From Opitutales bacterium (lineage in GTDB: Bacteria; Verrucomicrobiota; Verrucomicrobiia; Opitutales; UBA2987), in contig JAJFLU010000042.1 in assembly GCA_021772515.1 (NCBI GenBank), forward strand, positions 1-42,518: a stretch of 42,518 nucleotides of DNA. Direction: 5' to 3'. A program made the translations under genes and the position numbers. Below, piece after piece: positions 7,808 to 16,505 of this stretch (position 1 is its first letter; the number at the start of each line of letters is the position of its first letter). The notes under the pieces are model-generated. The model was not told the DNA's origin, searched no databases, and saw nothing but the letters and a program-made list of their open reading frames with translations.

Positions 7808-8488
7808 TCAATCGATTAGAACCAGGGTGTCCTGCAATTCGTTGACGTCTCCCTCTTCCCAGGGCAAGGGATCGTGCAACCGCTCGCTCGCCTCTGAAAT
7901 TACCCCACAGAGAGCATCGGCAGGGTGATTTTGCCCCAGGCTATCGGTAAGCCGTTTGCAAAGGTCATCGAGAAAAGATTGCCCAAGTTTATCGAGAATA
8001 ATCTGATCGCCGAGTACCATGGCGGTTCGCTCGAACAACGACACATAAACAAGCAGCCCCGAGCCCCCGGCGGTATGATGGACCCTATTATCGAAAAACA
8101 CCTCCCGCGCCCTTGCGGCCACTTCTTCCTGCATTTGTTGGCGTGGGGTAAATAGTCTGCGGAGCCACCCGATACGGCTTCCGGCAACCGCTCCAGCTAT
8201 AAAAGCGGCGACACCTGCGACCACCACCACGAGCAATTCAAGATACAGGGGCATGGTGGAACTCCAATTACCCGCATCGCCACTTTCCCTTGGCAGTTCC
8301 AGCCAAAGGATTACCACCACAAACATCGCCAGCCACAGCCCGATAATATCCTCGGCTCTATCGTAACGACCCGAAGCGGTCGCCACGACCGGCACGATTT
8401 CGCAGGAGGTTTGTTTCTCGGCTTCAGCCACCGCCTTCTGAACCTGCTTGCGCTGCTCTTCGTTAAAAAGTTGGGATGCTTTTTGCAT
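7808..8488 (-). CDS. TPM-domain membrane protein (short form)
   Basis: A 226-aa protein of the TPM (TLP18.3/Psb32/MOLO-1) family. An N-terminal TPM-like part (residues 1-45, with QTSCEIVPVV) precedes two hydrophobic segments near 48-64 and 80-106. A second conserved part follows at 120-200, including a TAGGSGLLVYVSLFERTA stretch. It probably sits in the inner membrane with soluble flanks. It lies 18 bp downstream of a second TPM gene, forming an operon; paired short and long TPM genes are a common arrangement, often beside LemA, which is absent here. The biochemical role is not established. Confidence 0.75.
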   Translation of the reverse strand: MQKASQLFNEEQRKQVQKAVAEAEKQTSCEIVPVVATASGRYDRAEDIIGLWLAMFVVVILWLELPRESGDAGNWSSTMPLYLELLVVVVAGVAAFIAGAVAGSRIGWLRRLFTPRQQMQEEVAARAREVFFDNRVHHTAGGSGLLVYVSLFERTAMVLGDQIILDKLGQSFLDDLCKRLTDSLGQNHPADALCGVISEASERLHDPLPWEEGDVNELQDTLVLID

Positions 8489-8506
8489 GATTGATAAATA
8501 AATTTC

Positions 8507-9310
8507 TTACCAGGAACCGGAGGCGCCACCCCCACCTGAAAATCCGCCCCCAAAAGAGCCTCCGCTGAAACCCCCGCTCGAACTATTTCTCAACATCTGC
8601 ATCAGCAAAAACCCCAGCAGAGCAAATACCGCCGCCCAAAGGATCCATGCCCAACCTCCGGCGCCCCTTCGAACAAGCGAAACGATTGTGAAGATTGCCA
8701 GACCGATAAACCCGCCGACCATTGCGAAATGCCACCACGGACGCGGGCGGGTGGGCAATTCGAGTTTCCGAGCCATTTTGTCGAGAGCCTCCACACCGGC
8801 CACGATTCCTTCAGAAAAACCGCCTTGTTTAAAATTGTAGATGATATGTTCATCCATGATTTGGCGGCTTTGGGCGTTTTCGCGATGCCCCCAGCCTGCC
8901 CCCAATTCAATCCGCGCCATACGATCGCCCTTGGAAACCAAAAGCAGAATGCCCGTATTCCAGTCCTGCTCCCCCAATTTCGCATGGCCGATACCCCACT
9001 GATTGAAGAGGAGGGTGGAAAAGGTTTCAATTCGCATATCCGAACCCCCATGCTCTGCCATGGAGTTGATCGTCACGACTATGATCGGGGTCGCTTTATC
9101 CGTTAAAAGCTTGTCGCATAACTCGCGTATGCGTTCCTCCTCCTCCGCATCGATTAGACTCGCCAGATCGCGGATAAATTCACGGTCTCCGGGGCGTTCC
9201 AGAGAAATTTCCAGAGCCCGGGCTGTATTGCCGGCCATCACCCAAAAAATACCGATGGCGATAAAATTGAGCGTAGTTCGAAAGAGGCGAATCTTGCGGG
9301 ATATTTTCAT
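8507..9310 (-). CDS. TPM-domain secreted/membrane protein (YgcG-like, long form)
   Basis: A 267-aa protein with an N-terminal signal or anchor sequence (residues 1-33), a periplasmic TPM domain at about 36-185 (NQWGIGHAKLGEQDWNTGIL, then GDRMARIELGAGWG), two transmembrane segments near 193-240, and a Gly/Ser-rich tail ending GGGGASGSW. That tail is typical of YgcG-like proteins. The frame remains open to a TTG at 9325, but the ATG at 9310 gives the better signal peptide. It is the middle gene of a three-gene membrane-protein operon. Confidence 0.78.
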   Translation of the reverse strand: MKISRKIRLFRTTLNFIAIGIFWVMAGNTARALEISLERPGDREFIRDLASLIDAEEEERIRELCDKLLTDKATPIIVVTINSMAEHGGSDMRIETFSTLLFNQWGIGHAKLGEQDWNTGILLLVSKGDRMARIELGAGWGHRENAQSRQIMDEHIIYNFKQGGFSEGIVAGVEALDKMARKLELPTRPRPWWHFAMVGGFIGLAIFTIVSLVRRGAGGWAWILWAAVFALLGFLLMQMLRNSSSGGFSGGSFGGGFSGGGGASGSW

Positions 9311-9332
9311 TTGGCTTGTATTCAATCAACCC

Positions 9333-9860
9333 TCACTTTGCGCCAAACAATACATTTCTTATGACCGAGAATAAAGTACCCAATAACCCCAGGATGCAAA
9401 AAGCAGCCCCCGGAACTGCGATGATTTTCAGCGCATCCTTGGCATCACCCGTACTGCCTAAAACCGGCGCTTTGATCGCCGCAAGGAGCCAGAATGCCGA
9501 ATAAAGAATCGCCCCCGTGCCAAAAGCCATCGCCGTGGTCTTTTCGATCAATCCTGCCCGACCCGTGAGGGCCAGAACAAGAATGCAGCCCAGCGCTGCC
9601 GTACCGATCGCACCGCCGTGCATATGGGCTCTTTTGAGGTAAGACCAGGATTTATTGACGACGGCATTTCTCTTCCTGACGCTCCCTTTGTAAACCGAGT
9701 CCATGACGGGTTCGGTCGATTCCTTCAGATAGCCTTTGATAGAATCCTCGGCCGCCCCGAAGGCTCCCCCAAGGCCGAAACCCATTAGTATCGCAAGCAG
9801 GGCCAGTATAAGACCGGGCGCGAATGGTTTCAAAAGGTTTGGCGAAACTTGATCATTCAT
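9333..9860 (-). CDS. Hypothetical inner-membrane protein
   Basis: A 175-aa protein with about four to five hydrophobic helices. One carries the pattern RAHMHGGAIGTAALG, in which two histidines sit at a membrane boundary. A charged loop (YLKESTEPVMDSVYKGSVRKR) precedes it. The frame extends to a TTG at 9914, but the ATG at 9860 starts a more sensible protein. It is the first gene of the operon with the two TPM proteins, whose start follows 22 bp after its stop. I do not recognise a named family; a heme- or metal-binding membrane role is only a guess from the paired histidines. Confidence 0.6.
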   Translation of the reverse strand: MNDQVSPNLLKPFAPGLILALLAILMGFGLGGAFGAAEDSIKGYLKESTEPVMDSVYKGSVRKRNAVVNKSWSYLKRAHMHGGAIGTAALGCILVLALTGRAGLIEKTTAMAFGTGAILYSAFWLLAAIKAPVLGSTGDAKDALKIIAVPGAAFCILGLLGTLFSVIRNVLFGAK

Positions 9861-9957
9861 TAGTTTACATAATGCTTTCGTTACCGGTAGATGCAACTGC
9901 AAAGGTTCCCACAAAGCAGACCGTTTGGCCTAATATCATTTTTTTAGTTTCACCCGA

Positions 9958-9983
9958 AATTTAAAATTAATCTTCGTGAAGAT
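9958..9983 (-). terminator. Probable terminator of the PEP-CTERM gene
   Basis: On the minus strand, ATCTTCACGAAGAT (9983-9970) is a perfect 6-bp hairpin with a 2-nt loop. It is followed directly by TAATTTTAAATTT. It lies 36 bp after the stop of the large surface-protein gene. Confidence 0.45.
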
Positions 9984-10018
9984 GGCGAAAAATTTACCCC
10001 TGATGGAAAAATCAATCT

Positions 10019-13000
10019 TCAAACCTTTTCAGACGGGAAAGGGTCGAGCCGCCGCCGACGTTGCCAAAAATGCACTCCAGCGGTACCAAGTATAAGGAAG
10101 CCGCTAAAAAAGGTACTCGGTTCTGGAACCATTACGGGAATGATTTCTCCACTAGCTAGAAGCTGCGCTGAGAAAAAGCCCTGAATGCCTCCAGGATTGA
10201 GGAAATATACCTGATCAACCTGACCTCCAGTTAATCCGCTGGCGGAACCAAAAAGAATTTGATCGTTGCCGCCGCCGGAGTTGAACCAACCATCCCAGTC
10301 TGTTATGGTAAGCACCGTGCTCGCCGTCCATGCTTCTGCGCTGCTATCGGCAAAAGTCAAAATACTATTGCCCCCGTTTAGGGCGATGGCCGAATCTGCG
10401 GATAGGGTCAAAGTGTTTAGGGTCTCGTCAAAACCCATTGTGCCCAGATTCCCTCCGGCGAGGGTTAGCGTGGCCGAATTATTGATTTGGTCGCTATCGC
10501 TGCCGAGCAAAAGGGTGCCGCCGGTTAAATTGACGGCGCTGGTTGCGGTTAGCGCTGAAGTGCCGGCAAGATTGAGGGTTCCACTTGTCACGTTGGTGCT
10601 CCCCGTGTAGTCATTGGATGCGGCCAGGGAAAGGGTGCCGCTGCCGGTTTTGGTCAGGTTGCCCGTTCCGGTAATGATGCTGTTGCCGGTAAGAGTGGTG
10701 CCATTGTCAACTTCGATCGTGCCTCCGCTGGCACCAAGAGTGATTCCTCGGTTGGCGTTCAGTCCAAATGTGGCAGTCGTATTGAGGGTGCCGCCATTGA
10801 GGGTCAACTGATTGGCCGCCGCTGCCCCCGGTGCCGTGCCTAAATTGTTATCGGCGCTGATTTTTACGGTCCCGGCGTTAATGGTGGTAATTCCGGTAAA
10901 GGTATTGGCTGCGCTGAGTTCGAGAACACCGGCTCCTGTTTTTGTAATCCCGCTTGACGCGCCGCCGTCTATGGTAACTGCGGATACCGTGAGTTCCGTC
11001 GTAGCGGTAGCGTTATCAGCTATGTTGAATATGCGGGTGGAGCCACCCAGGGAGAGGTTTCCGCTGATGGTCGCGGCGGTATTGCCCGTAGTCGAGCGGG
11101 TGACATTTCCGTTCAAAACCACGAAGGCATCGTTGGTTGCGCCATTGGTTGTGGTGACAAGGGCACCGCCTTCGAGGTTAAGCGCCCCGATGGTTTCATT
11201 CAGGTTGCCGCCCAAAAAAGCATCTTCCTGGGCAGCGCTGACTTCAAGAATACCTGAACTATTAACATTTACGGTGGTTGTATCGGCGATTTGGTCGAGC
11301 CATTGAGTGCGAAATGTATCTGTGCCGACGCCGTCGCCCACCGTAATTGTGCCGGTGAGAGTGGGCTGGGTGGCGCTATCGCCCACGTTTGATATGAGTG
11401 TCCCTGCGTTTATCTGGGTCGTTCCGGTATGGACTGAATGAGGTCCGCCCATGACGCCGCCCCAATTCAGTTCAGTCGTGCCGGTCCCGTTTTTCACCAA
11501 ATTGCCCGTTCCGTTGATTTGTGAGTTGAAAAACATGTCCCCGGCTCCATCAAGAGTCAGGGTGTTGGCCCCAATGCTTACAGAGTCGTTGGTGTCGGAA
11601 CCGAAAGTAAGGGTGGTCCCTGCGGTATTTGAAGTCACCGTCGCGGAACCGCTCAAAGTGACATCAGCGTTCCAGGTGTTGTTTCCCGACAGATTACGCA
11701 ATGCGCCCACACCACCCTCGCCAGTACCTGCCAGGCTGAGGGCTTCACCGACTACCGTAATCCCTCCAGATATCTGGATAGTGCCTCCAGAATTCACCGT
11801 GGTGCCGGTGGCCGTCGTTCCCAGGGCGCCAGCATTTGTTATGCTCAATATTCCGTTGTTGATCGTGGTCGCTCCGGTGTAGGTGTTGTTGGAGTTCAGG
11901 ATTGCCGTGCCGTTCCCATTTTTGACCAAGCTACCGCCACCGCCGCTGATGATCGAATTAATCGTGGTATCCCCGGCTCCATCAAGAGTGAGGGCATTGC
12001 CCCCGGTGGCAATTGAGTCTGCGCTGGTCGCCCCGAGAGTGAGAATTGTCGCAGCAGTGTTGGAGGTGATCGTCGAGTTGCCGCTCAAGGTGATGTCACC
12101 ATCCCAGGTATTACAGCCGGAAAAGCTCCGCAATGCGCCCACCCCTCCCTCGCCTGTTCCGTTCAAGTCCAAATCTTCATTGGTTACGGTAATTCCTCCC
12201 GAAAGGTCGAGTGTGCCCCCGCTATTTACCGTTGTGCCATTGCTGGTGTTTCCCAGGGCGTTTCCATTTGTTATGCTCAATATTCCGTTGTTAACCGTGG
12301 TCGTACCGGAGTAAGTATTATTGTTGGTTAAGGTTAAAGTGCCGTTACCCTGCTTGGTGATCGTTCCATTTTCAGAAATCACCCCGGCGAATGTTGTGTT
12401 GGAGGCGTCTCCCATGATCAGGTTTCCGCCGCCGAGGAACACTTGGGCGCCTGTGCTGGCGCTTGCCAGTGAGCCAATCGTTTCATTTTCTCCGGTTAAA
12501 TCGAGCCGCCCATCGGAAAGAATGGTCACCAGGCTTGTGTTCGAAATCTGATTATTGCGGTTGGCATAATCGACAAGGGCGCTGCCCGCCGCCCCAATGC
12601 CGTCTCCGATTGTCAAATTGCCGGCAATGGCGCGGTCCGTTCCGGAGCGGTTGAGGCGCAACTGCCCCGTCTGAACGATGGTGTCGCCCGTGTAAGTATT
12701 GATGCCATTGCTCTGGAAAGTGAGGCGTCCTCCAGTTACTGTGATGCCACCCGTCCCTTGAATCGCGCCCCTGATCCTGAAATTGTTGGTCGTGCTGTTG
12801 GTGAAATCGAGATCGTCATTTAACAGGATGGTTACGGAATTTTGAATGATATGATCCCTGTTGACATTGAGGGCGGCGTTGCCTGCGGCCACATCGAAAG
12901 TAAGGGTGTTGGCTCCCGTGATAGTATATCGATTATTATCCTGGATGTTCAAGGTGCCGACTGTAACATTCTGCCCCAGTGTGATCGTGCGGTTGGCGGT

Positions 13001-13186
13001 GATCACATTTCCAAAAGTCGCCGTGTCACCCACGGCATTCGGAAAACCGGCCACATCCCAATTGCCATTTACATTCCAACTGCCGTTGGCGTTCAAGTTC
13101 CAGATAAAGATCTGCCCATTTGCAATATTGGAAAAAACAAAAAATACTATTCCTAAAAGAACGAATAATTTAGAAACATTTTTCAC
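10019..13186 (-). CDS. PEP-CTERM surface protein with autotransporter-associated beta-strand repeats
   Basis: A 1055-aa exported protein. A signal peptide occupies residues 1-25 (cleavage near ANGQ). It is followed by many Asn/Thr/Gly-rich PATR repeats of the type NGTLTLTNNNTYSGTTTVNNG, predicted to form a right-handed beta-helix. The C-terminus carries the sorting signal: VPEPS, a hydrophobic helix, then QRRRR. Exosortase should cleave and anchor it, linking it to extracellular polysaccharide. Two tandem 144-residue units (DNA about 11505-12370, offset 432 bp) are clearly recent duplicates. The start is GTG. The gene stands alone between a terminator and the divergent pyrF. Its ligand or role is unknown; adhesion or matrix structure is the usual inference. 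Confidence 0.9.
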   Translation of the reverse strand: MKNVSKLFVLLGIVFFVFSNIANGQIFIWNLNANGSWNVNGNWDVAGFPNAVGDTATFGNVITANRTITLGQNVTVGTLNIQDNNRYTITGANTLTFDVAAGNAALNVNRDHIIQNSVTILLNDDLDFTNSTTNNFRIRGAIQGTGGITVTGGRLTFQSNGINTYTGDTIVQTGQLRLNRSGTDRAIAGNLTIGDGIGAAGSALVDYANRNNQISNTSLVTILSDGRLDLTGENETIGSLASASTGAQVFLGGGNLIMGDASNTTFAGVISENGTITKQGNGTLTLTNNNTYSGTTTVNNGILSITNGNALGNTSNGTTVNSGGTLDLSGGITVTNEDLDLNGTGEGGVGALRSFSGCNTWDGDITLSGNSTITSNTAATILTLGATSADSIATGGNALTLDGAGDTTINSIISGGGGSLVKNGNGTAILNSNNTYTGATTINNGILSITNAGALGTTATGTTVNSGGTIQISGGITVVGEALSLAGTGEGGVGALRNLSGNNTWNADVTLSGSATVTSNTAGTTLTFGSDTNDSVSIGANTLTLDGAGDMFFNSQINGTGNLVKNGTGTTELNWGGVMGGPHSVHTGTTQINAGTLISNVGDSATQPTLTGTITVGDGVGTDTFRTQWLDQIADTTTVNVNSSGILEVSAAQEDAFLGGNLNETIGALNLEGGALVTTTNGATNDAFVVLNGNVTRSTTGNTAATISGNLSLGGSTRIFNIADNATATTELTVSAVTIDGGASSGITKTGAGVLELSAANTFTGITTINAGTVKISADNNLGTAPGAAAANQLTLNGGTLNTTATFGLNANRGITLGASGGTIEVDNGTTLTGNSIITGTGNLTKTGSGTLSLAASNDYTGSTNVTSGTLNLAGTSALTATSAVNLTGGTLLLGSDSDQINNSATLTLAGGNLGTMGFDETLNTLTLSADSAIALNGGNSILTFADSSAEAWTASTVLTITDWDGWFNSGGGNDQILFGSASGLTGGQVDQVYFLNPGGIQGFFSAQLLASGEIIPVMVPEPSTFFSGFLILGTAGVHFWQRRRRLDPFPSEKV
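11505..12370 (-). repeat. Tandem 432-bp intragenic duplication
   Basis: Two in-frame copies of a 432-bp unit lie side by side within the PEP-CTERM gene. For example, the string CATTTGTTATGCTCAATATT occurs at 11833 and again at 12265, exactly 432 bp apart. The encoded 144-aa copies share landmarks such as GTGEGGVGALR, SILSITN-like and LTLDGAGD segments. Confidence 0.85.
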
Positions 13187-13260
13187 GGAATTTGGATGGC
13201 TGAAATTTTGTAGGAAGCCATATCATCTAGAGCGTCGATGAGGACACCGACGGACTTATC

Positions 13261-13284
13261 AGTCTTTAATGTTAAGTCTTTAAT
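13261..13284. promoter_or_regulatory. Direct repeat AGTCTTTAAT x2 in a divergent promoter region
   Basis: AGTCTTTAAT occurs at 13261-13270 and 13275-13284. The 14-bp spacing is not a full helical turn multiple. The repeats sit between the divergent PEP-CTERM gene and pyrF, an AT-rich gap of about 210 bp. An operator is possible, but nothing identifies a regulator. Confidence 0.25.
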
Positions 13285-13397
13285 TGATAAAAGTCGAAGA
13301 AAAAGAGGTTTCACAGAGTATTTAGCTATTTATTTTACATGTTTTTGATAGTTTATTGCACAAAACAGTTGGTGCTCAGAATCAATCTCTCTTGAAA

Positions 13398-14210
13398 ATG
13401 ACTTTTAATGAAAAACTGACGAAACGCTGGAAAGAGCGAAATTCACTGGTTTGCGTGGGTCTCGACCCCGATTTCGAGCGTATTCCGGTTCACTTGAAAG
13501 CACGGAAAAATCCGATATTCAATTTTCTGCGTGAAATCATTGAGGCAACTGCGGACTTGGTATGTGCATTCAAGCCGCAAATCGCTTATTTTTCGGGACA
13601 GGGAGCAGAGGATCAGTTAATGCTCACCCTGCGCTACCTGCAGGAGCATTACCCGGAAATACCCGTGATACTCGATGCCAAGCGGGGCGATATTGGCAGC
13701 ACTGCGGAAATGTATGCCAAGGAGGTTTACGACCACTATGGCGCCGATGCGGTAACGGTGAATCCCTACCTTGGTGGCGATTCTCTGGAGCCCTTTTTGA
13801 ATCGCAAAGAGAAAGGAGTATTCATTCTCTGCCGAACATCCAACCCCGGAGCGGAGGATTTCCAGAGTCTCGTATCCAAGGGCCGCAAACTCTACTTGGT
13901 CGTGGCTGAAAAGGCAGCCAATGAATGGAATCGCCACGGAAACCTCGGCCTTGTGGCCGGTGCCACCTACCCGGATGAGTTGGCGGATATTCGCGCCGTT
14001 GTCGGTGATATTCCCCTGCTGGTTCCTGGCATCGGGGCTCAGGGTGGCGATATTGCCAGTGTCATGCGGGCTGGTCTGGATTCCAACGGGGCTGGCATGA
14101 TTATCAATTCATCACGGGGCGTAATCTACGCCGGAACCGACAAACAGTTTGCCCGGGCCGCCCGTCGGGAAACGGAAATACTCCGCAATTCCATTAATCA
14201 GCACCGTTGA
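13398..14210 (+). CDS. pyrF: Orotidine 5'-phosphate decarboxylase, type 2
   Basis: Catalyses OMP to UMP, the last step of de novo pyrimidine synthesis, in the cytosol. The active-site motif DAKRGDIGST is present near residues 93-102. The phosphate-binding C-terminal region reads VPGIGAQGGD and then INSSRG. At 270 aa it matches the longer type 2 (mycobacterial/myxococcal-like) family rather than the ~230-aa E. coli type. The frame is open to a TTG at 13356, but the ATG at 13398 gives the usual N-terminus. No other pyr gene is adjacent. Confidence 0.93.
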   Translation: MTFNEKLTKRWKERNSLVCVGLDPDFERIPVHLKARKNPIFNFLREIIEATADLVCAFKPQIAYFSGQGAEDQLMLTLRYLQEHYPEIPVILDAKRGDIGSTAEMYAKEVYDHYGADAVTVNPYLGGDSLEPFLNRKEKGVFILCRTSNPGAEDFQSLVSKGRKLYLVVAEKAANEWNRHGNLGLVAGATYPDELADIRAVVGDIPLLVPGIGAQGGDIASVMRAGLDSNGAGMIINSSRGVIYAGTDKQFARAARRETEILRNSINQHR

Positions 14211-14286
14211 AAAACTCCTTTCTGCATTTGATGTAAGCTTTTTCGGATAAGGCGGACTAAATGATGAATAAAGAAAAAGGAGAGTC

Positions 14287-14742
14287 ATGCACATCATAAA
14301 AAAATTAGTAAGAGGATTCATCAATTTCCATCTGGGAGTATTAAAAATGCCCGTTTTGTGGCAGCTATGGCTGGTCCTTTTGGTGTCGGCAAACATGGTC
14401 GTGCCGCTGTTGTTCCTCGATCGACTGGAGGCTCAGGTGGTATTGGCCACCTTGGGGGGCGCTTTCATTTTGATGGTTGCGCTGACGGGATTTTCCGGTT
14501 TCACCCGTTTACTCGGGCTTGGGCATCTCGTTTTTTGGACTCCTGCGGTGGTATTCCTTGTCCCAAGATTGAATGAAATACCGGCTGACGACTTTTTTGG
14601 AATCTGGCTTCGTGTTTTGCTGATTTTAAACATCCTCTCTCTCGTTATCGACGCTGCGGATGTCATTCGCTACGCAGCAGGTGATCGGGAGGAAACGGTA
14701 ACCGGTTTGAAGGCGAACACTACCGTATGCCAGTGCCAATAG
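14287..14742 (+). CDS. Hypothetical four-helix membrane protein
   Basis: A 151-aa protein with a good ribosome site (AAGGAG, six bases before the ATG) and four hydrophobic segments at about 22-43, 48-66, 72-92 and 103-122. A short polar tail ends in TTVCQCQ. I do not recognise the family. It follows pyrF by 76 bp on the same strand and ends facing the minus-strand REC-AAA+ gene. The CxC near the C-terminus could bind a metal or be a coincidence. Confidence 0.6.
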   Translation: MHIIKKLVRGFINFHLGVLKMPVLWQLWLVLLVSANMVVPLLFLDRLEAQVVLATLGGAFILMVALTGFSGFTRLLGLGHLVFWTPAVVFLVPRLNEIPADDFFGIWLRVLLILNILSLVIDAADVIRYAAGDREETVTGLKANTTVCQCQ

Positions 14743-14751
14743 TAAAAATTT

Positions 14752-14778
14752 AGGGCATCTGACTGACTGGTGTGCCCT
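14752..14778. terminator. Possible hairpin between convergent genes
   Basis: AGGGCA (14752-14757) pairs with TGCCCT (14773-14778) around a 15-nt loop, between the convergent membrane-protein and REC-AAA+ genes. Short A/T stretches flank it, but there is no long U-tract. Confidence 0.3.
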
Positions 14779-14818
14779 CGGAAAATAGCAGAATGGAGAT
14801 TAAAAACCGACAGGTCTT

Positions 14819-16396
14819 TTAGCTTGCCCCAATCGCTTTTTCCCGCTCGTCCAGTTCTCTCGCGCGCTTATTGAGGTCCTCCTCAAATTGTTCGAGCTCG
14901 GTTTCCTTTTCCTGTTGAGCCATTACTTTCTCGAAGAGAGTATTTTCGCTCGTTTCTAAAAACTCCTCACGCTCGATGAGCATTTCTTTGCCCTCATTGA
15001 TAGCCTGCTGCTGCATTTCGAGCTTTTCCTTGAGTTTCTCCAAAGCCTCCATCGCCTCGGTGGACATTTTTACTTCCCCGCCACCGACCTCCTCTTCGGC
15101 AGCTTCCTCGACTTTTTCCGCTGCTTCAGCAGCGGCATCGGATCCGAATAAATTGCTAACACCGGCAATCTCGGCCGCCTTTTCCTTGTCATTTTCGCAA
15201 AAACGGAGCAGTTCGGCGATATAGGCCTCTTCTCTGGCCAAAAGGTAGGCGTGGAGCTTGGGCCATTTGCGGGCGTCCTTGAGCCTCAAAGGTAGTTGCT
15301 GCGCATTGATCAACCGGTTATGGGAAGCTACGATTACAGCAGTGAGGACGTTGGATAATTCGATCAGGTTGCCCGGCCAGGGATAATACCGCATGGTGCT
15401 CAGGGCATCTTTGGAAAATTCTATTTGCGAAGTGTCGAACAGAGGGTTTTCCGCATTTTTCAGAATATCTTTTATCAACAAAGGCAGATCTTCCCTGCGA
15501 TTGCGGAGAGGGGGCAGAGTGATTGGCAGGGTAGCTACTTTGAAGAAGAATTCATCCGAAACCTTGCCATGCTCGAGGCGGCTTTCAAACTTAATCTCGG
15601 TGGAGCAAATCAACCGAAAGGAACCCCCGGATACTTTTAACGCGCCGGCCAGAAGTGATTGCATCTCTACATCCAGCTTCTCGATATTATCGAAAAACAG
15701 AGTCCCCCCCTCAGCCTGTTGAATGAAGGGGCCGGGTGATCCATTACTGGAAACCAACCCCGTTTTCAGGTCCGCAGGGTCCGCCAGCCGGCAATCGATG
15801 CCGACAAAAGGAGCGCTCATACCGGGGCCTTTTTGGTGAAAAAGATCGGCCAAACCCCTCTTGCCTGTCCCCATTTCACCCTGGATGAGGACTGGAGTTT
15901 TGGCCCGCAACAACTTTTGCACCTGCTTGGCGACCGCCTTGATGGCTTCGCTCTCGCCGATAAGAGGACCGACAACATCCTTTTCGGCCCGCAATGGCTC
16001 TTCCACAACCGCCGTCTTGGCGCCCGTTCCCTTCTTTCTGGCATCGACGGCGCGGTGGAGGGTCTTGACCAATTCCTCAAGCCGAAACGGTTTTTGCACA
16101 TAGTCAAAAGCCCCGAATTTCAACGCTTGCATGGCGGTTTCCGTGGAGGAATAGCCCGTCATCATGACGACTATGGCATTCGGGTCAAAAGACCTCAGCT
16201 CCTTTAGAACGGTAATTCCGTCCATCGGCTCCATGGCGATATCGACCAGCACAACATCGATATTTCCCTCCCGATAGCGCTTTAATGCCTCCTGGCCATT
16301 TAAAGCAAAAGCGCTTAAAAATCCACAGGGATTGATAACCGCCTCGAGCATTTCATGGACCGCTGGCAGATCGTCAACTATGAGTACTGATGCCAT
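14819..16396 (-). CDS. Degenerate NtrC-like REC-AAA+ protein with C-terminal coiled coil
   Basis: A 525-aa protein. The receiver domain (1-120) is intact, with D8/D9, D52, T80 and K102. The AAA+ domain keeps Walker A (GEMGTGKR, 173-180) and the RNRRED arginine region, but the segment that should carry GAFTGA is deleted (residues 210-230). Walker B reads LFFDNI, with Asn instead of Glu at 237. The Fis-like tail begins normally (AYIAELLRF...EKAAEIAGVS) but its recognition helix is replaced by an acidic linker and a long coiled coil (about 450-523). It should neither contact sigma54 nor bind DNA in the usual way. It lies 109 bp downstream of a GspF/PilC gene. A phosphorylation-controlled scaffold is my inference. 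Confidence 0.85.
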   Translation of the reverse strand: MASVLIVDDLPAVHEMLEAVINPCGFLSAFALNGQEALKRYREGNIDVVLVDIAMEPMDGITVLKELRSFDPNAIVVMMTGYSSTETAMQALKFGAFDYVQKPFRLEELVKTLHRAVDARKKGTGAKTAVVEEPLRAEKDVVGPLIGESEAIKAVAKQVQKLLRAKTPVLIQGEMGTGKRGLADLFHQKGPGMSAPFVGIDCRLADPADLKTGLVSSNGSPGPFIQQAEGGTLFFDNIEKLDVEMQSLLAGALKVSGGSFRLICSTEIKFESRLEHGKVSDEFFFKVATLPITLPPLRNRREDLPLLIKDILKNAENPLFDTSQIEFSKDALSTMRYYPWPGNLIELSNVLTAVIVASHNRLINAQQLPLRLKDARKWPKLHAYLLAREEAYIAELLRFCENDKEKAAEIAGVSNLFGSDAAAEAAEKVEEAAEEEVGGGEVKMSTEAMEALEKLKEKLEMQQQAINEGKEMLIEREEFLETSENTLFEKVMAQQEKETELEQFEEDLNKRARELDEREKAIGAS

Positions 16397-16505
16397 AAAA
16401 CAATATCATTAACTCTTCCAGTAGAGCAGTTTTTAAATATATCTCCACTGAATCGCACAAGGAAAAAATTCCGGTCAGGGCAATTCGCCGCCCGATCTGA
16501 TGCCA

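Noticed and set aside
10266..13241. Series of long plus-strand frames opposite the PEP-CTERM gene
   Set aside because: They are shadows produced by the GC-skewed, repeated Asn/Thr/Gly codons of the minus-strand gene; they share no family features and show the same 432-bp periodicity.
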